The notes beneath the pieces were generated by a model that was given only the letters and a program-made list of their open reading frames with translations, made no database searches and had not been told where the DNA came from. Positions 1 through 5,451 of a DNA stretch of 5,451 nt are shown piece by piece (within the stretch, counting starts at the first letter, position 1; each line of letters starts with the position of its first letter). Position numbers and translations under genes: made by a program. Source of the stretch: Thermoanaerobaculia bacterium (lineage in GTDB: Bacteria; Acidobacteriota; Thermoanaerobaculia; Multivoradales; UBA5704); the NCBI GenBank assembly GCA_025937035.1, contig JAICSG010000318.1, positions 1-5,451 of the forward strand. Direction: 5' to 3'.

Positions 1-1305
1 AAGAGCCAGGCCCGCGAGGTCCTCGACCAGCGGCTCGCGGAGGTGACCTCCGGCGACCTCAGCCCGCAGCAGAGCCTGAAGCTCCGCAGCGAGCTCTACG
101 ACCGGCTGACGGCCGCCGCCAGCGCCGACGACCTCGCGCTCACCGAGGGCACGGTCTTCGATCTCAAGTCCGGATATGACGAGATGCGGGGCAACGGAAA
201 GGCTCACGATCTGGTGGTGAAGGTGCTCGATCCCCAGCGGCGGCAGGACCGCATCGTCGCGGGCGATCCCCGGCGGGGGATACCGGCCCTGAGCGAGCGC
301 CAGCTCGACTTTCAGGAGGCGCTCAAGGCTCTCCGCGCCAGCCCGGCGCTCGCCCGTCTCGCCGATCAGCTCGGGAAGAACGCGCAGACCGACACCACCC
401 TGCAGGAGCTGCTGGCCAGCCGGAATTTCAAGGCGGCCCTGGCTCTGCTCCACGCCGACGACACCCAGCTCTCCCTCGTCGCCCAGGGGCGGGAGGAGGG
501 GGCGCCCGCGCCCAACCTCCTGGACCAGGACCAGGTCACGGCCATGGCGAGCCAGTACGACGACGCCTCGGCGGCGCTCGGCGGCCTCGCCGGCCTGATC
601 CGCAAGGTGGTGGACGCGCCCCCCACCTCCTCGCTCCGGGCGGGTCTGAGCGCGGAGGACATCACGGCGCTCCAGGCCCTGACCGCTCCCGCCGGGCCTC
701 TCACCAGGGCCGCCAATCTGGCCTTCACGCTGAGCGGCCAGGCCCAGGACCTCCAGACCGCCCTCGCCGAGCGCTCGACGGCCCTCAACGCCCTGGCCGA
801 GATCGTGCGGGCCGAGGCCACCCAGGTCGAGGTGGTCGACGGCTCGACCACGGGGAACTTCGCGACCACCCAGAACAATTACATCAGCGCCGACGCCGGG
901 CTCCTCTTCGCCCCCCAGCTCAGCAAGGGCCTGAGCTACGTCGGCATGAACTTCTATTTCCGTCCGGTCAACAAGGACGCCGATCTCCGGCAGTTCGGGA
1001 GCTTCTCGCGCCGCTTCGCGATGACCCTGGGGCTCACGGTGCAGAGCGTGGCGGACGGCGGAGGCGGCACGCTCCAGACCCGCAAGGACCTGTTCGGGAG
1101 CCAGTCCCTGGTCCTGGGGGCCGGCCTGCGGGTCACCAACTCGTTCCGCCTCGCCGGCGGGGCCGTGATCTTCCAGAAGAAGGACCGCAATCCTCTGGTC
1201 AGCAAGTTTTCCGAGGCCGCCACCTATTACTTCTCCCTCTCGTTCGACCTCAACGTGGCGAGAGCGTTCCAGGGCGGCCTCGGCGGCCTGTTCGGCGGCA
1301 GCTAA
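1..1305 (+). CDS. Protein of unknown function, 5'-truncated; helical N-part and putative outer-membrane beta-domain
   Basis: I do not recognise the family. The reading frame is open from base 1 with no stop, so the gene almost certainly begins upstream. A GTG at 43 is the first start-like codon inside the window, but it has no good ribosome site and coding-like sequence (KSQAREVLDQRLAEV) precedes it. The 434 visible residues fall into two parts. Residues 1-275 are Ala/Leu-rich and look mostly helical, without cysteines or a membrane segment. Residues 290-420 are rich in alternating hydrophobic strands: YISADAGLLFAPQL (294-307), SYVGMNFYFRPV (312-323), RFAMTLGLTVQSV (338-350), SLVLGAGLRVT (369-379), FRLAGGAVIFQ (382-392) and YYFSLSFDLNV (409-419). 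A Gly-rich tail, GGLGGLFGGS, follows. This strand pattern resembles small outer-membrane beta-barrels or surface beta-domains; that is inference. Any signal peptide would lie outside the window. The stop codon overlaps the ribosome site of the next gene, implying co-expression. Confidence 0.85.
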   Translation, partial: KSQAREVLDQRLAEVTSGDLSPQQSLKLRSELYDRLTAAASADDLALTEGTVFDLKSGYDEMRGNGKAHDLVVKVLDPQRRQDRIVAGDPRRGIPALSERQLDFQEALKALRASPALARLADQLGKNAQTDTTLQELLASRNFKAALALLHADDTQLSLVAQGREEGAPAPNLLDQDQVTAMASQYDDASAALGGLAGLIRKVVDAPPTSSLRAGLSAEDITALQALTAPAGPLTRAANLAFTLSGQAQDLQTALAERSTALNALAEIVRAEATQVEVVDGSTTGNFATTQNNYISADAGLLFAPQLSKGLSYVGMNFYFRPVNKDADLRQFGSFSRRFAMTLGLTVQSVADGGGGTLQTRKDLFGSQSLVLGAGLRVTNSFRLAGGAVIFQKKDRNPLVSKFSEAATYYFSLSFDLNVARAFQGGLGGLFGGS

Positions 1306-1310
1306 GGAGA
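1304..1310 (+). promoter_or_regulatory. Shine-Dalgarno site for the 118-residue protein
   Basis: AAGGAGA lies seven bases before the ATG at 1318 and shares two bases with the TAA stop of the preceding gene. The overlap fixes the downstream start and suggests translational coupling between the two genes. Confidence 0.8.
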
Positions 1311-1317
1311 CTCGTTC

Positions 1318-1674
1318 ATGGCGATCCAGATCCGCTCTCATCTCACGGCCACGCCCAACCCCACGAGCCTGCCGCGCCGGATCGATTTCCATCAGACCCT
1401 GCGCAGCAACATGGACGGGGAAGAGATCACCGTGGAGTATCAGATGGATCCCGATCACGGGGTCTGGTTCAAGGACAGCGACGGCAACGCCACGAAGACG
1501 ATCCAGCGCACCTTGCAGGTCTCGCAGGCCGACCAGCCGGTGCTGACGCGGATCGCCCTGCAGAAGGGGAAGGGGACCTGGCCCATGGCGTCGGTGGAGA
1601 TCGATCAGACGATCACCGATTCGTCGGGGGACAAGATCCCGGACAGCTGCGTATTGTCGATCGAAAGCGATTGA
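1318..1674 (+). CDS. Small hypothetical protein, probable single beta-sandwich domain
   Basis: This is a complete 118-residue protein of unrecognised family. The ATG start is well supported by the AAGGAGA site just upstream. There is no signal peptide, lipobox, transmembrane segment or catalytic motif; the N-terminus MAIQIRSHLTATPNP is polar. The chain alternates short hydrophobic strands with polar turns: PRRIDFHQTL (residues 20-29), EITVEYQM (36-43), a WFKDSDGNA turn (50-58), RTLQVS (64-69), LTRIALQKG (76-84), ASVEIDQTI (91-99) and SCVLSIES (110-117). The phrase TPNPTSLP followed by a strand is reminiscent of the first strand of bacterial Ig-like or fibronectin-like domains, so a stand-alone beta-sandwich is my best guess. 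It contains one cysteine, near the C-terminus. The gene sits between a putative outer-membrane protein and an Ig-like lipoprotein, so an accessory role for one of them is possible. Without a visible export signal it may be cytoplasmic. Confidence 0.8.
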   Translation: MAIQIRSHLTATPNPTSLPRRIDFHQTLRSNMDGEEITVEYQMDPDHGVWFKDSDGNATKTIQRTLQVSQADQPVLTRIALQKGKGTWPMASVEIDQTITDSSGDKIPDSCVLSIESD

Positions 1675-1681
1675 TTTCTTC

Positions 1682-1688
1682 AGGAAGG
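1682..1688 (+). promoter_or_regulatory. Shine-Dalgarno site deciding the lipoprotein start
   Basis: AGGAAGG lies nine bases before the ATG at 1698. This favours that ATG over the in-frame TTG at 1671, which overlaps the preceding TGA stop and would add nine residues ahead of an otherwise well-formed signal peptide. A run of six T follows the site; the short spacer is visibly more AT-rich than its surroundings. Confidence 0.8.
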
Positions 1689-1697
1689 TTTTTTCTC

Positions 1698-1766
1698 ATG
1701 AGACTCGCCGCGCGCTCGCTTCCGGGATTCCTTCTGGCGGTCCTGCTCCTGACTGTGGGGGGCTGT
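1698..1766 (+). other. Type II (lipoprotein) signal peptide and lipobox
   Basis: It encodes residues 1-23: n-region MRLAARSLPG with three arginines, h-region FLLAVLLLTV, then G-G-C. Cleavage by signal peptidase II is expected just before Cys23 (TGT at 1764), leaving a mature lipoprotein of 329 residues. The lipobox is acceptable, with Val at -3 where Leu is more common. Confidence 0.85.
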
Positions 1767-2753
1767 TACAAAGAGAGCAACTATTCGCCCACCGCGCCGC
1801 AGACCGCCGGAGCGCTGACCCTCTCGACCGCGGACGGCAGCCGGTCGATCGCCGCCGACGGGCTCTCCCGGGTGACCCTGGTGGCCACGATCGCCGCCGG
1901 CGCGGACAGCGACAAGCGGACGGTCACCTTCACCACCACCAGCGGCACCTTCGTGGGCGCGGCGGGCGGCGGCACCTCGATCGACGTCAGCGCGGGCTCG
2001 GACGGCCGGGCGCTCGCCATCCTCCAGAGCTCCCAGAAGGTGGAGACGGCGGTGGTCTCGGCGGCGGTCAAGGGGACCCCCAGCGTCGCCGCGGAGATCC
2101 AGATCCAGTTCACCGCGCCGGACCCGAACGACGTCCTCCGCTTCGTCGCGGCGCCGGCCTCGGCCCCGGCCGACGGCGCCACGGTCACCCTGTTCACGGT
2201 GGCCGTCTCCCCCGCCATGACCACGGGGACCGTGACCTTCACCTCCAGCTCCGGCACCTTCCCCGCGACGCCGGTGCCGATCGGGATCGATCACACGGCC
2301 ACCGCGGGGCTGACCAGCCCGAAGACGATCGGCGCGGCCACGGTCACCGCCACCCTCAACGCTCCGGGGAGCGGCGGCAACGGGTTCAGCCGGCAGACCT
2401 CGATCCGGTTCGATCCCGCCCTGCCGAACGTGATCACCGTGCAGGTGGACAACCTCCAGGTGATGCCCGGCGGCAAGGTCCGCGTCACGGCCCATTTCAC
2501 CCGGCCGGTCGGGCAGGTCTCGGCCAACACGGTGGCGACCTTCACGGCGAGGGACGCCAGCGGGAACGTGATCGGCGGCTTCGAGAACGTCACCGTGATC
2601 CAGCCGGGGACGAGCGCCACGGACAGCGTGGCCACCGCCGACTACCTCCCGGGCCCCGACGCGGCGGCTGGCCCGGTGACGATCACCGTGGGCACCGATC
2701 CGGCCTCGGTGACCGGCTCGACCACGATCACGGTGGTGAAGCCCTCGGCCTGA
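1698..2753 (+). CDS. Lipoprotein with tandem bacterial Ig-like domains
   Basis: The product is a 351-residue exported lipoprotein. MRLAARSLPGFLLAVLLL is a positively charged then hydrophobic signal peptide. The lipobox V-G-G-C follows, with Cys23 as the predicted lipidated residue. Tyr at +2, not Asp, would favour the outer membrane under the E. coli sorting rule. After a short polar linker (residues 24-38) come three beta-rich segments, roughly 39-140, 143-238 and 245-347. The first two share an ADG...VTL opening and a TVTFTTTSGTF / TVTFTSSSGTF core (75-85 and 178-188), typical of invasin-type (Big-1-like) Ig folds. The third keeps a similar strand layout (KVRVTAHFTRP, TVATFTARDASGN, GPVTITVG) without that core. 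The mature part has no further cysteine, and I see no enzyme motif. Such domains usually act in adhesion, surface structure or protein contact; no specific ligand can be inferred. The gene lies 23 bases after the small protein and 34 bases before the PBP. Confidence 0.9.
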   Translation: MRLAARSLPGFLLAVLLLTVGGCYKESNYSPTAPQTAGALTLSTADGSRSIAADGLSRVTLVATIAAGADSDKRTVTFTTTSGTFVGAAGGGTSIDVSAGSDGRALAILQSSQKVETAVVSAAVKGTPSVAAEIQIQFTAPDPNDVLRFVAAPASAPADGATVTLFTVAVSPAMTTGTVTFTSSSGTFPATPVPIGIDHTATAGLTSPKTIGAATVTATLNAPGSGGNGFSRQTSIRFDPALPNVITVQVDNLQVMPGGKVRVTAHFTRPVGQVSANTVATFTARDASGNVIGGFENVTVIQPGTSATDSVATADYLPGPDAAAGPVTITVGTDPASVTGSTTITVVKPSA

Positions 2754-2787
2754 CCTGGCAAGCCCCTTGCTCCCCTCCTGCTCCGCC

Positions 2788-5451
2788 ATGGAGTGGAGGT
2801 CCAAGCTCGGTCGAATCGACTGGAAACCGGCCTGGAGGTCGGTCTGGGACAGCCCGCCCCGGCTGCTGGCCGTGGTGCTCACGGTGCTATATGCCACGGT
2901 CCTCTTCTTCGGCTTCTCCTGGTCGCGCTGCTTCTTCACCGCCTGCCCGAACGTGGGGAAGCTGGCGGTCTATCAGCCGGGGGGCGCGCCGGTGCTGCTC
3001 GACCGCAACGGCGAGGTGTTCGCCGACCTCGCGCCGGCCGAGCGGGCGATCGTGCCCCTCTCCTCCCTCCCCTCGCTGGTGCCGCAGGCCTTCCTCGCCG
3101 TGGAGGACCAGCGCTTCTACGAGCACCGGGGGGTGGACTGGCGGCGGGTCGGCGGCGCGGTGCTGGCCAACCTGCGGGCCGGCGGGTTCGCCCAGGGGTT
3201 CAGCACGATCTCCATGCAGCTCGCGCGGAACGTCTTCCCCGAGCGCATCCCCGGCGAGGAGCAGACCACCCGCCGGAAGCTGCTGGAGATCCGGGTGGCC
3301 CAGGAGATCGAGCACCGGTACTCGAAAGAGGAGATCCTGGAGCTCTACCTGAACAACATCTATTTCGGGAACCGGGCGCGGGGGATCGAGGCGGCATCGC
3401 GCCAGTATTTCGGCCGCTCGGCCAAGGATCTGACCCTCGCCCAGGCGGCGCTCCTGGCGGCCCTCCCCAAGGCGCCCAGCCACTACGACCCCCGCCGGCA
3501 TCCGGACGAGGCGCTCGAGCGGCGCAATCTCGTGCTGGCCCTGATGCGGGACCAGGGGCGCATCCCCAAGTACCTGGCGGAGAAGGCTCAGCGGGAGCCG
3601 CTGGGGATCGTCGAGGCGCCGCGGCAGGAGCGGACCGAGGCCGGCCTCGCCCCCTGGTTCGTCGAGCAGGTGCGGCACGAGCTGGAGGACCGGTTCGGCT
3701 CCAACCTCTACACCCGGCCGCTGCGGATCGTCACCACCCTCGACTCCGCCGCCCAGCGGGCCGCCGAGGAGGAGCTGCGGCGGCAGCTCAAGCTGGTCGA
3801 GTCCGGCGAGCTGGGGGGCTTCCAGGGCCCCCGCTACTCACCCGAAGCCGAGGTCTCCGACGGCGGCACCCCCTATCTCCAGGGTGCGGCTCTGATGATG
3901 GACGTCCACGACGGCGACGTGCTGGCCTGGGTCGGGGGGCGCGACTTCTCGCAGTCCCAGTTCGACCGGGTGGTGCAGGCGCGGCGCCAGCCCGGGAGCG
4001 CCTTCAAGCCCTTCGTCTACGCGGCGGCCCTGGCGGACGGCTTCGTGCTCAGCCAGCCGCTCCTCGACACCCCTCTCAAGGTGCGGCTCTCCAACGGCCA
4101 GGTCTGGCAGCCGAAGAACTTCTCCGAGCGCTTCGAGGGGGAGATCTCGATGCGCGACGCCCTGGTCCGCTCGAAGAACGTCCCCACGGTGCGGCTGGCG
4201 GACGCGGTCGGCCTCAAGGAGGTGACCCAGGTGGCGCACCGGGTGGGGATCGACGAGCCGATCGCGCCGGTCCCCTCGATCGCCCTGGGGACGGTGGCGG
4301 TCTCGCCGCTGGAGCTGACCGCGGCCTACACCGGCTTCGCCAGCCTCGGCCAGGCGGTCGAGCCGCGGCTGATCCTGCGGGTGGAGGACGAGAAGGGGAA
4401 GGTGATCTGGCGCTCCGAGCCGAGCCGCCACTCCGTCCTCGATCCCGGGGTGGCCTTCCTGATCACCGACGTCCTCGCGGAATCGGTGGTGAGCGGCACC
4501 GGCAACCCCATCCAGCAGACCGGTCTCAAGGCACCGGCGGCGGGCAAGACCGGCACCACCAACGAGGGGGCGGACGCCTGGTTCGTGGGCTATACGCCGG
4601 AGATCGCCGCCGGGGTCTGGATCGGCTTCGACAAGCCCCGGCCGATCCTCGACAAGGCCACGGGCGGCCAGCTCGCGGCGCCGGTCTGGGGCCGGATGCT
4701 GGCCCGCGTCTACCAGGGACGGCCGGCCCCCAAGCCCTGGAGCGCCCCGGCGGACGTGATCCCCCACTGGGTCGATCCGCCGACCGGGCTGGTGATCAAG
4801 GTGGGGTGCGCGCCCCAGCACGGCTTCGCGCGGCCCGAGCTGTTCCTCAAGGGGAAGGAGCCGGCGGCCTATTGCCCCGGCAAGGAGGCTCCGCCGGCCA
4901 ACCCGTTCCCGACGGACCGCATGCTCCTCCAGAGGAACCAGGAGGAGCGGCAGGAGGCCGAGCGGCTCGCTGAGCAGCGCGCGGCCGAGCAACGGGCCGA
5001 GGCGGAGCGGGAGGCGAAGCAGAAGGAGCAGGAGCGGCTCGCCAAGCTGGAGCAGGAGAAGGAGGAGCGGCAGGAGCAGGCGAAGCTGGCCGGGATCGCC
5101 CGGGAGGAGCAGCGGAAGAAGGAGGCGGCGGAGAAGCTGGCGGCGGCCCGGAAGGCGGCGGAGACGGAGAAGGAGCGCGCCGCCCTCAAGGCCCGCGAGG
5201 AGCGGCTCGCCCGGGAGGAGGCCGCCGCGAGCCGCCGCGAGGCGGAGATCGCCGCCCGGGAGAAGGAGGAGAGGGAGAAGGACCGCCGGGCCAGGGAGGC
5301 CGCCACCCGCGAGGAGGCGCGGCTCCAGAGGCTCCGCGAGCAGCGCAACGACGAGGACACAGACCAGATCGCCGCGCGGGACCGGCGGACCCGGGACGAG
5401 GACCGCCAGGGCTCCGCGGAAGAGCCGAGGAGCGCCGCCGGACAGGACCTC
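2788..5451 (+). CDS. Class A penicillin-binding protein (PBP1A family), 3'-truncated, with long charged C-terminal extension
   Basis: This bifunctional enzyme polymerises lipid II into glycan strands and cross-links the stem peptides on the outer face of the inner membrane (mrcA/ponA-like; exact orthology unproven). The 888 visible residues have no stop before the window ends. A short cytoplasmic N-terminus precedes one membrane segment (about 25-43, RLLAVVLTVLYATVLFFGF). The GT51 glycosyltransferase domain (about 70-265) shows VEDQRFYEHRGVD with the catalytic Glu106, GFSTISMQLARN (137-148), RKLLE (163-167) and ILELYLNNIYFGN (183-195). The transpeptidase domain (about 365-640) has the nucleophile Ser404 and Lys407 in GSAFK, S-K-N at 462-464 and KTGTT at 587-591, so both activities should be intact. 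The linker between domains is short, without the extra domain of E. coli PBP1A. After a Cys674/Cys696 segment comes a charged helical tail from about 710 onward. The ATG at 2788 is chosen because the membrane segment follows directly, although no Shine-Dalgarno site precedes it. Confidence 0.97.
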   Translation, partial: MEWRSKLGRIDWKPAWRSVWDSPPRLLAVVLTVLYATVLFFGFSWSRCFFTACPNVGKLAVYQPGGAPVLLDRNGEVFADLAPAERAIVPLSSLPSLVPQAFLAVEDQRFYEHRGVDWRRVGGAVLANLRAGGFAQGFSTISMQLARNVFPERIPGEEQTTRRKLLEIRVAQEIEHRYSKEEILELYLNNIYFGNRARGIEAASRQYFGRSAKDLTLAQAALLAALPKAPSHYDPRRHPDEALERRNLVLALMRDQGRIPKYLAEKAQREPLGIVEAPRQERTEAGLAPWFVEQVRHELEDRFGSNLYTRPLRIVTTLDSAAQRAAEEELRRQLKLVESGELGGFQGPRYSPEAEVSDGGTPYLQGAALMMDVHDGDVLAWVGGRDFSQSQFDRVVQARRQPGSAFKPFVYAAALADGFVLSQPLLDTPLKVRLSNGQVWQPKNFSERFEGEISMRDALVRSKNVPTVRLADAVGLKEVTQVAHRVGIDEPIAPVPSIALGTVAVSPLELTAAYTGFASLGQAVEPRLILRVEDEKGKVIWRSEPSRHSVLDPGVAFLITDVLAESVVSGTGNPIQQTGLKAPAAGKTGTTNEGADAWFVGYTPEIAAGVWIGFDKPRPILDKATGGQLAAPVWGRMLARVYQGRPAPKPWSAPADVIPHWVDPPTGLVIKVGCAPQHGFARPELFLKGKEPAAYCPGKEAPPANPFPTDRMLLQRNQEERQEAERLAEQRAAEQRAEAEREAKQKEQERLAKLEQEKEERQEQAKLAGIAREEQRKKEAAEKLAAARKAAETEKERAALKAREERLAREEAAASRREAEIAAREKEEREKDRRAREAATREEARLQRLREQRNDEDTDQIAARDRRTRDEDRQGSAEEPRSAAGQDL
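4921..5451 (+). other. Charged helical (coiled-coil or single-alpha-helix) C-terminal tail of the PBP
   Basis: Residues 712-888 of the PBP are almost entirely Glu, Arg, Lys, Gln and Ala with scattered Leu. They contain no proline and a single glycine until the last stretch near 5410. Stretches such as REAKQKEQERLAKLEQEKEE and ARKAAETEKERAALKAREER show oppositely charged residues three to four apart, as in stable single alpha-helices, TolA-like periplasmic stalks or coiled coils. The sequence becomes more Asp-rich and less regular after about 5345 (NDEDTDQ) and then runs off the window. The frame is continuous with the transpeptidase domain, so this is an extension and not a separate gene. The topology of class A PBPs places it in the periplasm. 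Confidence 0.85.
4940..5076 (+). repeat. Short direct repeats inside the PBP tail
   Basis: AGGAGGAGCGGCAGGAG occurs identically at 4940-4956 and 5060-5076, exactly 120 bases (40 codons) apart in the same frame, both encoding EERQE. A second word, AGCGGCTCGC (encoding ERLA), occurs at 4961, 5033 and 5201. These suggest the tail grew partly by internal duplication, but low-complexity GAG/CGG codon use could also produce them. Confidence 0.6.

Noticed and set aside
43..45. GTG at 43 as the true start of the first gene
   Set aside because: The frame is open and coding-like to base 1 and no convincing ribosome site precedes the GTG, so the gene is treated as truncated by the window edge.
1657..1694. 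Possible rho-independent terminator: TCGATCGA palindrome and a six-T run
   Set aside because: The palindrome lies inside the coding end and well before the T run. The only stem next to the Ts is four base pairs with a two-base loop, too weak, and the region is explained by the ribosome site.
1671..1697. TTG at 1671 as start of the lipoprotein
   Set aside because: It overlaps the preceding stop, has no suitable ribosome site and would add nine residues before the signal peptide. The ATG at 1698 has AGGAAGG nine bases upstream.
1680..2939. 419-codon open frame on the - strand covering the whole lipoprotein gene
   Set aside because: The product is Arg/Gly/His/Asp-rich without signal or domain, as expected for an antisense frame in GC-rich DNA. 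The + strand gene has a lipobox, Ig-like pattern and ribosome site.
2793..4973. Long + strand open frame of 726 codons overlapping the PBP gene
   Set aside because: It is a shifted-frame shadow. Its product is a low-complexity Arg/Gly/Ala/Pro chain with no domain, while the frame starting at 2788 contains all the GT51 and transpeptidase motifs.
3838..4992. 384-codon open frame on the - strand inside the PBP gene
   Set aside because: It is antisense to the conserved transpeptidase domain and has no recognisable motif, so it is a composition artefact of GC-rich codons.
4869..5360. Ser/Arg/Ala-rich 163-codon open frame on the - strand
   Set aside because: It is the reverse complement of the GAG/CGG-rich helical tail and repeats Ser-Arg-Ala with no structure of its own. 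The + frame continues the PBP.

Overview
The window is GC-rich and densely coding. It holds four genes on the + strand, tightly packed, with no RNA gene, mobile element, CRISPR array or obvious terminator. Both edges cut genes: the first coding region is already open at base 1, and the last is still open at base 5451. A lipoprotein signal peptide, a putative outer-membrane beta-domain and a class A penicillin-binding protein together suggest a Gram-negative (diderm) bacterium of high GC content. Acidobacteriota, Myxococcota and Gemmatimonadota-like lineages would fit, but this placement is a weak inference from protein style and not a phylogenetic result.

Layout: (1) 1-1305, the 3' part of a gene of unrecognised family, with an Ala/Leu-rich helical N-terminal part and a beta-strand-rich C-terminal part of about 140 residues that resembles an outer-membrane or surface beta-domain. 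(2) 1318-1674, a 118-residue protein, probably a single beta-sandwich, of unknown function. (3) 1698-2753, a 351-residue lipoprotein with tandem bacterial Ig-like domains. (4) 2788-5451 and beyond, a bifunctional peptidoglycan glycosyltransferase/transpeptidase (PBP1A family) with every catalytic motif visible. It carries an unusual, highly charged helical C-terminal extension of at least 177 residues that runs off the window.

The gaps between genes are only 12, 23 and 34 bases, and genes 2 and 3 have clear Shine-Dalgarno sequences, so a single transcript is plausible. All recognisable products act in the cell envelope: the class A PBP builds the wall, the Ig-like lipoprotein is anchored in a membrane (probably the outer one), and the first gene may sit in or on the outer membrane. 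A joint role in envelope assembly or surface architecture is a reasonable hypothesis, but only the PBP has an assignable biochemical activity. The most unusual item is the charged helical tail on the PBP. It is long enough, if continuous, to cross much of the periplasm.
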